From Coxiellaceae bacterium UBA6002 (GTDB lineage: Bacteria; Pseudomonadota; Gammaproteobacteria; UBA6002): a stretch of 20,947 bases of DNA. Of this stretch, positions 16,809 through 20,947 are shown piece after piece. The translations under genes and the position numbers were made by a program. The notes under the pieces are model-generated. The model ran no database searches and was not told where the DNA came from. It worked only from the letters and a program-made list of their open reading frames with translations. The stretch spans positions 539-21,485 of the forward strand of contig DJAM01000150.1 of NCBI GenBank assembly GCA_002429595.1, written 5' to 3'. Position 1 is the stretch's first letter; each line of letters opens with the position of its first letter.

Positions 16809-16952
16809 TATATGTCAGACCGATATCTGTTAGACCGAGGTTATCTGTTAGATCGAGGTTATTTGTCATCTCCGTGAATATCTGTCATTCCCGCGAAGGC
16901 GGGAATGACAGATATTCACGGAGGCGACAGATATTCACGGAGATGACAGATA
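16809..16952. repeat. Palindromic array of about 19-bp units with a dRS3-like centre
   Basis: Five direct units on the left (starting at 16809, 16824, 16842, 16860 and 16879) follow the pattern TATCTGTCA..CC.CGAA. Three inverted units on the right (16899, 16915 and 16934) read TTCACGGAG.YGACAGATA or a close variant. The units at 16824 and 16842 match at 17 of 18 positions; the right-hand units at 16915 and 16934 are also nearly identical. The centre, ATTCCCGCGAAGGCGGGAAT, has the ATTCCC-N8-GGGAAT form of the neisserial dRS3 repeat, and similar sequences are dispersed in many gammaproteobacteria. No spacers of CRISPR type and no ORF. Confidence 0.85.
16870..16923. repeat. Perfect 25-bp inverted repeat with a 4-nt loop
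   Basis: Arms 16870-16894 and 16899-16923 are exact reverse complements around GAAG. The left side (16865-16886) is also the exact complement of 16926-16947, so two alternative hairpins compete for the same arm. No T-run follows on either strand, so it is not a standard intrinsic terminator. Confidence 0.92.
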
Positions 16953-17024
16953 AAAGAGGGAACCACAGAAAAGAAAAATGACTGAAGGTCCGCTCATTCA
17001 TCTTTCATATTGTTGCCCATAACG

Positions 17025-17033
17025 TGGTATTAT
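17025..17033 (+). promoter_or_regulatory. Extended -10 promoter for the methyltransferase gene
   Basis: TGGTATTAT fits an extended -10 (TGn plus TATTAT), predicting a start near 17040 and a leader of about 26 nt that contains the AGAGAG-like ribosome site. No good -35 is needed for this type and none is seen. Confidence 0.4.
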
Positions 17034-17065
17034 TTCCGCAACTTAACATTTAAGAGAGAATTATA

Positions 17066-17848
17066 ATGAAATCCGCTGTTTATAACACCATAGGACAAAA
17101 TTACGATATTACTAGAAAAGCAGATCCTGGCCTTGTCAAAGAACTTATTAAGCTAATGAATGCTACCTCTGCCGGTCACTATCTCGACATTGGCTGCGGT
17201 TCTGGAAACTACACTGGCTCACTTGCCAGTAACAGAATCAAAATGTCAGGACTTGATTATTCAGACGAAATGCTAAAGAAAGCTCGTAATAAATTTCCTG
17301 ATCTAGATTTCTATCAAGGTTCTGCTTTAGAGATGCCTTTCGAAATGAATTGCTTTGATGGAGCTATTTGCATAATGGCGACCCATCATATAGGCGATAA
17401 CCCAGGCACTTTTGCGGAAGTGCATCGTGTACTTAGGGCTGGTTCCTTCGTCATCTTCACAGCAACACCTGAACAAATTGAGACTTACTGGTTACATCAT
17501 TATTTTCCGACGATGATAGCCAATTATATTGCAAGAATGAGAAGCTACGAGTCAATTAAAAGTGATCTCGAAGCCGCTGGCTTTAAAAAAGTCTCGCGAC
17601 AACTTTATTTTATTAATAATGACCTGCAGGATTGTTTTTTGCACGCAGGGAAATATCGTCCTGAGATTTATTTAAATCCTGCGGTTCGAGATGGCATTTC
17701 TACATTTCATTTACTAATCAGTGAGCAAGAACTTAAAGAGGGTCTTGCAAAATTAGAAGCAGATATCAAATCAAATGCCATTAGTGAGATTATAGCTAAG
17801 TACGAAAGTACCTTGGGTGATTATACGTTGATTATTGGTGAGAAATAA
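17066..17848 (+). CDS. Class I SAM-dependent methyltransferase (UbiE/Methyltransf_11-like)
   Basis: Protein of 260 residues. SAM-binding motif I is YLDIGCGSGNYTG (39-51); an acidic residue ends strand 2 in MSGLDYSDEML (60-70); motif II/III is FDGAICIMATHHI (97-109), followed by EVHRVLRAGSFVIFT (118-131), the usual order for small-molecule methyltransferases. The C-terminal part (from about 135) is variable and rich in aromatic residues (YWLHHYFP), the likely substrate cap. The substrate is unknown; the fold is the one used by UbiE and many antibiotic methyltransferases. It is first of a two-gene unit with the GNAT gene 17 bp downstream and may tailor the product of the upstream operon, but the repeat array separates them. 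Confidence 0.88.
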   Translation: MKSAVYNTIGQNYDITRKADPGLVKELIKLMNATSAGHYLDIGCGSGNYTGSLASNRIKMSGLDYSDEMLKKARNKFPDLDFYQGSALEMPFEMNCFDGAICIMATHHIGDNPGTFAEVHRVLRAGSFVIFTATPEQIETYWLHHYFPTMIANYIARMRSYESIKSDLEAAGFKKVSRQLYFINNDLQDCFLHAGKYRPEIYLNPAVRDGISTFHLLISEQELKEGLAKLEADIKSNAISEIIAKYESTLGDYTLIIGEK

Positions 17849-17865
17849 GGCCTGAGTATAAGGGT

Positions 17866-18423
17866 ATGGGTGCTAGTAAGTTAAAAATTACATTTAAAAA
17901 ACTAAACAATGAAGATTTGGTATTGTTGCATCAATGGTTTCATTTGCCGCACATTTTGAAATGGTATGCGCGGGATGAAAAGTATAGTTTTGAAAAGTTA
18001 GAAGCAAAGTATTTGCCTCGCTTAACTGATCCCCATATCCAAGGATTTTTAATTTACCATGTTGACCAGCCAGTCGGTTATATCCAGCTCTATCACTTAG
18101 TTTCTTATTTGCCTGAGACAATGGATTATTCTCATCCATTATTCACACAATATCCGCTCGAAGAAGTGGCCGGTATTGATTTTTTCATAGCCGATAGTAA
18201 CTATATTGGTAAAGGATTTGCAAGTGAAGCACTAGAGATGTTTATTGAACTTTATCTTAACAACAAATTTAAGATAGTACTTGTTGATCCTCTTCGTGCA
18301 AACAAAGTTGCAATTTCTTTTTTTAAAAGGCATGGTTTTAAGCCAATAGCGAGTCCGGAAAAGTCGCATGTATTACTAGCGAGGAACATCTTGGTTTGTC
18401 CTCCTTCGGTGGAGAAGAACTAG
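17866..18423 (+). CDS. GNAT acetyltransferase, AAC(6')-like
   Basis: Protein of 185 residues with a full GNAT domain. LLHQWFHLPHILKWYA (20-35) and DQPVGYIQLYHL (67-78) resemble the N-terminal part of aminoglycoside 6'-N-acetyltransferases and related siderophore lysine acyltransferases. VAGIDFFIADSNYIGKGFASEAL (101-123) contains the acetyl-CoA pyrophosphate loop, and VLVDPLRANKVAISFFKRHGFKPI (138-161) is the typical motif B end. It should transfer an acyl group from CoA to a primary amine. The ATG has AAGGG almost touching it, an unusually short spacing; no better start is available. It is probably cotranscribed with the methyltransferase. Aminoglycoside resistance versus product tailoring cannot be decided from sequence. 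Confidence 0.82.
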   Translation: MGASKLKITFKKLNNEDLVLLHQWFHLPHILKWYARDEKYSFEKLEAKYLPRLTDPHIQGFLIYHVDQPVGYIQLYHLVSYLPETMDYSHPLFTQYPLEEVAGIDFFIADSNYIGKGFASEALEMFIELYLNNKFKIVLVDPLRANKVAISFFKRHGFKPIASPEKSHVLLARNILVCPPSVEKN

Positions 18424-18460
18424 TGTGAGGCTGTCGCCAGGTATACACTCAACTTATAAT

Positions 18461-19447
18461 TCAAAGTTGATTACTTGGTTTACCATCGAAAAAATTATTA
18501 ATATTATCAATAGTCGTTTTCGCAATTCCTTCTAAAGACTCCTCCGTTAAAAAAGCCTGATGAGGGGTAATTAGAACATTTGGAGAACGTTGTAACGTTA
18601 AGAAGTCCTGATCTTGGATTTGCGATTGGGAATGGTCATAAAAAAACAATCCTTGCTCTTTTTCATAAACATCGAGCCCTGCGTAGCGTATCTTACCCTT
18701 TTTTAAACCTGAAATTAATGCTGTTGTATCGATGAGACCTCCTCGGCCAGTATTTATTAACGTCACATTGTCTTTCATCATATCCAATGTATGTGCATTA
18801 ATCATATGGTGGGTGTCGGTACTTAGAGGGCAATGAAGGCTAATAATGTCTGAAAGTCGCAGTAATTCCTCGAAAGATACATATTCAACACCTAACTGTT
18901 CACAATCCTTATTAGTTACGATGTCATAGGCTAATATTTTACAGCCAAAGCCTTTAATTATATGTGCAAAAGCAGAACCTATATTCCCCGTGCCAATTAT
19001 CCCAACGGTTTTGGAAGAGAGGGAAAATCCAATTAATTCATCTAAGCGAAAATCGTGGTTCATTCCATTTTTGTAGGCTTTGATTAAATTTCTGCTTAGG
19101 CTTAGAATTAATGCAACCGTAAATTCAGCGACAGATTGTGGCGAATATCTTGGGACCCGCATAACGGCGAGTTGATATTTTCTTGCGGCGGGTAGATCAA
19201 TATGATCAAAACCTGCAGTGCGCAATGTAATAAACTTAATTCCAATTTCTGCTAGCTTTGATAAGATCGATTCCGAGAGATTGTCTGTCACAAAGCAACA
19301 ACAACCAACCGAGCCTTTAGCAAGGTGGACTGTCTCTTCTGAAAGTAATTCTTGATGAAAGTCAAATTCGATCAGCGGCGTAGAATATTTACTAAAATAT
19401 TGTTTCTCATAATCTTTAGCGCTAAAAAAGCAAATTTTTTTTTTCAT
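18461..19447 (-). CDS. D-2-hydroxyacid dehydrogenase (D-lactate dehydrogenase type)
   Basis: Protein of 328 residues, the normal family length. Rossmann motif VGIIGTGNIGSAF (148-160) followed by an acidic residue in ILAYD (Asp175) indicates NAD rather than NADP. Catalytic residues fit the family: Arg235 in INTGRGGLID, Glu264 in DVYEKE, His296 in TPHQAF. The substrate loop LRTAGFDHIDL (75-85) and VPRYSPQSVAEF (98-109) are typical of D-lactate dehydrogenases (LdhA/DdhA group). It interconverts pyruvate (or another 2-oxoacid) and the D-hydroxyacid in the cytoplasm. Its ATG overlaps the stop of the upstream dctA-like gene as ATGA, so the two are cotranscribed and translationally coupled. Confidence 0.9.
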   Translation of the reverse strand: MKKKICFFSAKDYEKQYFSKYSTPLIEFDFHQELLSEETVHLAKGSVGCCCFVTDNLSESILSKLAEIGIKFITLRTAGFDHIDLPAARKYQLAVMRVPRYSPQSVAEFTVALILSLSRNLIKAYKNGMNHDFRLDELIGFSLSSKTVGIIGTGNIGSAFAHIIKGFGCKILAYDIVTNKDCEQLGVEYVSFEELLRLSDIISLHCPLSTDTHHMINAHTLDMMKDNVTLINTGRGGLIDTTALISGLKKGKIRYAGLDVYEKEQGLFFYDHSQSQIQDQDFLTLQRSPNVLITPHQAFLTEESLEGIAKTTIDNINNFFDGKPSNQL

Positions 19448-20757
19448 TTTTCTTCCTCTTGTAGATAGACAGAATTAATCGAAAAATCATTTTTTGTATT
19501 GAACCGTCTACTTTTCTGACTGAGCTGCTTGATATGGTCATCAGAGAGTTCATTCTCCCAGCGACTGATCGCAAGACAAGCAACACCATTGCCAATGAAG
19601 TTTATTAAAGATCTGGCTTGACTCATAAAACGATCAATGCCAAAAACCAATACGATTCCAACTGCAGGAATGGCAGGAACAATAGCAAGTGTTGCTGCAA
19701 GTGTGATGAAGCCAGCACCCGTTACGCCTGCGGCACCTTTGCTTGACAACATGGCAGTGGCAAAGATTGCTAATTGTTGGATCCAAGATAAGTGAATACC
19801 AAGTGCCTGTGCGATGAAGAGAGCAGACAGAGTAATATAAATATTGGTGCCATCTAAATTAAAAGAGTAACCCATGGGTACAACCACACCGACGGTTTTT
19901 TTCTGACAGCCTAATTTTTCGAGTTTAGTAAGCAATTGTGCTAATGCTGATTCACTTGATGAAGTACCTAACACTAGACAAATTTCAGAACCAATATATT
20001 TCAAAAACTGGGTTAAAGAAAAACCTGACATCCTAGCAATAAAGCCTAAAATTCCAAAGACGAAAATAATGCCGGTTAAATAAAATGTTCCGATTAATCC
20101 TAATAGTGGCAACAGAAAGTGACTGCCAAATTTACCGACTGTAAAGGCAATGGCTCCAAAGACACCAATAGGTGCTAGATACATCACAAGACGAATAATG
20201 TGAAAAAAACATTTAGTGATGCGCTCCATTATCTCAACTAAATTTTTAGCACGATCTTCGCCTATTCCTAACAACGCAATTCCAAACAGAATTGCAATCA
20301 CTAAAATTTGTAACATATCACCCTTAGCAAAAGGTTCAATAATACTAGTTGGTATCATGTTTTGCAGGAAATCGACCAAAGAAAGATTGTGTGCACTTTC
20401 CAAAAAATGTTGCACTGGTTGTTTATCTAAAAGATTGATATTGGCATGGATCATTGAACCCGGTTTAATAATCAAAGCAGATGCCCAACCTACCAATAGC
20501 GCAATCGATGACACAATTTCAAAGTAAATAAACGACTTTATTCCAACTTTCCCAAGTTTTGCTAAAGAGCCAGTTTGTGCAATGCCGGTCGCGACGGTCA
20601 AAAATACGATAGGTCCGATGAAAACCTTAATAAGCTTGATGAAATTGGTCCCTAGTGGCTCCATCGCTATACCAAGCTGAGGATTCCACGCGCCTAACGC
20701 ACAGCCGCTTATGAAGGCTAGGAGTATCCAGAAATAAAGGGATTTTAGATATTTCAT
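19444..20757 (-). CDS. dctA: DctA-type C4-dicarboxylate/cation symporter
   Basis: Integral inner-membrane protein of 437 residues from the ATG at 20757; a TTG at 20775 is in frame, but MKYLKSLYFWILLAF matches the start of DctA proteins, and GAGGA lies upstream of the ATG. Family motifs are present: NFIKLIKVFIGPIVFLTVATGIA, LGTSSSESAL, GYSFNLDGTNIYIT and SSKGAAGVTGAGF, together the glutamate/dicarboxylate transporter core with its two re-entrant hairpins. The last motif GIDRFMSQARSLINFIGNGVA is also DctA-like. It should import succinate, fumarate or malate (possibly aspartate) with cations. It is the first gene of an operon with the D-lactate dehydrogenase. The sequence supports the DctA group well; exact substrate preference is inferred. 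Confidence 0.92.
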   Translation of the reverse strand: MKYLKSLYFWILLAFISGCALGAWNPQLGIAMEPLGTNFIKLIKVFIGPIVFLTVATGIAQTGSLAKLGKVGIKSFIYFEIVSSIALLVGWASALIIKPGSMIHANINLLDKQPVQHFLESAHNLSLVDFLQNMIPTSIIEPFAKGDMLQILVIAILFGIALLGIGEDRAKNLVEIMERITKCFFHIIRLVMYLAPIGVFGAIAFTVGKFGSHFLLPLLGLIGTFYLTGIIFVFGILGFIARMSGFSLTQFLKYIGSEICLVLGTSSSESALAQLLTKLEKLGCQKKTVGVVVPMGYSFNLDGTNIYITLSALFIAQALGIHLSWIQQLAIFATAMLSSKGAAGVTGAGFITLAATLAIVPAIPAVGIVLVFGIDRFMSQARSLINFIGNGVACLAISRWENELSDDHIKQLSQKSRRFNTKNDFSINSVYLQEEEK

Positions 20758-20822
20758 TGCAACGCAAATCCTCAAAATAGGGACGTCAATATTAGTCTGC
20801 CACTAACTTCGTGTCTATTTAA

Positions 20823-20850
20823 ATATTAATTTTTAATATAAAATATGCAA
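20823..20850 (-). promoter_or_regulatory. Candidate promoter of the dctA-ldhA operon
   Basis: On the minus strand, TTGCAT (20845-20850) and TAATAT (20823-20828) are 16 bp apart. Transcription would start near 20816, giving a leader of about 60 nt. The surrounding sequence is very AT-rich, so the exact hexamers are uncertain. Confidence 0.4.
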
Positions 20851-20852
20851 GA

Positions 20853-20889
20853 AAGGTTAGCATTCCATTCTAATTGAATTGCTAACCTT
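20853..20889. repeat. 10-bp inverted repeat upstream of dctA
   Basis: AAGGTTAGCA (20853-20862) and TGCTAACCTT (20880-20889) are exact complements with a 17-nt loop. It lies just upstream of the predicted -35, so it may be an operator; it is not followed by a strong T-run on either strand. Confidence 0.6.
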
Positions 20890-20929
20890 AAGAAATCATT
20901 ATCTTTACTAAATATTCTTTGAACATGAC

Positions 20930-20947
20930 AAAAAAAAGCCTGCTATA
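20930..20947 (-). terminator. Half of a probable intrinsic terminator, cut by the window edge
   Basis: Read on the minus strand, TATAGCAGGC is followed by eight T. GCCTGCTATA at the edge is the start of a palindrome that would complete beyond the window. This would end a minus-strand gene lying to the right, or be bidirectional. The missing arm makes this tentative. Confidence 0.35.

Noticed and set aside
16870..16923. Intrinsic terminator of the KAS III operon
   Set aside because: The stem is strong, but no T-run follows on either strand and the arms belong to a larger repeat array.
16809..16952. CRISPR array
   Set aside because: Units abut without spacers and the second half is inverted, so it is a palindromic repeat array, not CRISPR.
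20216..20527. 103-codon plus-strand open frame opposite dctA
   Set aside because: Antisense shadow of a conserved transporter gene; composition is not protein-like.
20925..20947. Start of a plus-strand gene at ATG 20925 (MTKKSLL...)
   Set aside because: No ribosome site, and the A-run plus GCCTGC palindrome fits a terminator at the window edge better.

Overview
The window is AT-rich by eye and densely coded. It looks like a gammaproteobacterial chromosome, most likely Legionellales (Legionella-like). The reasons are the low GC, an ankyrin-repeat protein whose C-terminal tail resembles a Dot/Icm effector signal, a typical gammaproteobacterial DctA, and secondary-metabolite genes in an intracellular-type gene context. 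The genus is an inference; there is no rRNA or other phylogenetic marker here.

Layout. (1) 3-7220 (+) is a one-module lipo-NRPS, cut at its 5' end by the window edge: FAAL, ACP, C, A, PCP, E, TE. It should make an N-fatty-acyl D-amino acid, probably Leu-like. (2) 7235-9246 (-) holds a candidate ankyrin-repeat effector and a small exported protein. A strong promoter for the latter sits back to back with a CBS-domain gene (9364-9834, +) that may be leaderless. (3) 9831-13226 (-) is the most striking gene. It is a 1131-residue fusion of an indoleamine 2,3-dioxygenase-like heme domain, a cytochrome P450 reductase-type FAD/NAD(P)H domain without an FMN module, a cytochrome b5 domain and an unrecognised helical tail. 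(4) Divergent from it is a tight three-gene operon (13375-16787, +): a START/SRPBCC-like protein, a ThDP-dependent acetolactate synthase-like enzyme and a FabH-like ketosynthase III. (5) A 278-bp gap carries a palindromic array of about 19-bp units, followed by a SAM methyltransferase and a GNAT acetyltransferase (17066-18423, +). (6) On the minus strand is a dctA-ldhA-like operon with overlapping ATGA (20757 down to 18461).

How the genes may work together. The IDO fusion carries its own apparent electron-transfer chain (NAD(P)H to FAD to b5 heme to dioxygenase heme), so it could be a self-sufficient tryptophan/indole-type dioxygenase. The ThDP enzyme plus KAS III pair suggests acyloin (alpha-hydroxyketone) formation followed by acylation, with the START-like protein as a cyclase or binding partner. 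The shared divergent promoter region suggests the fusion and the operon serve one pathway. The nearby methyltransferase, acetyltransferase and NRPS may belong to the same biosynthetic island, but that link is only by proximity. The dctA-ldhA pair looks like ordinary carbon metabolism.
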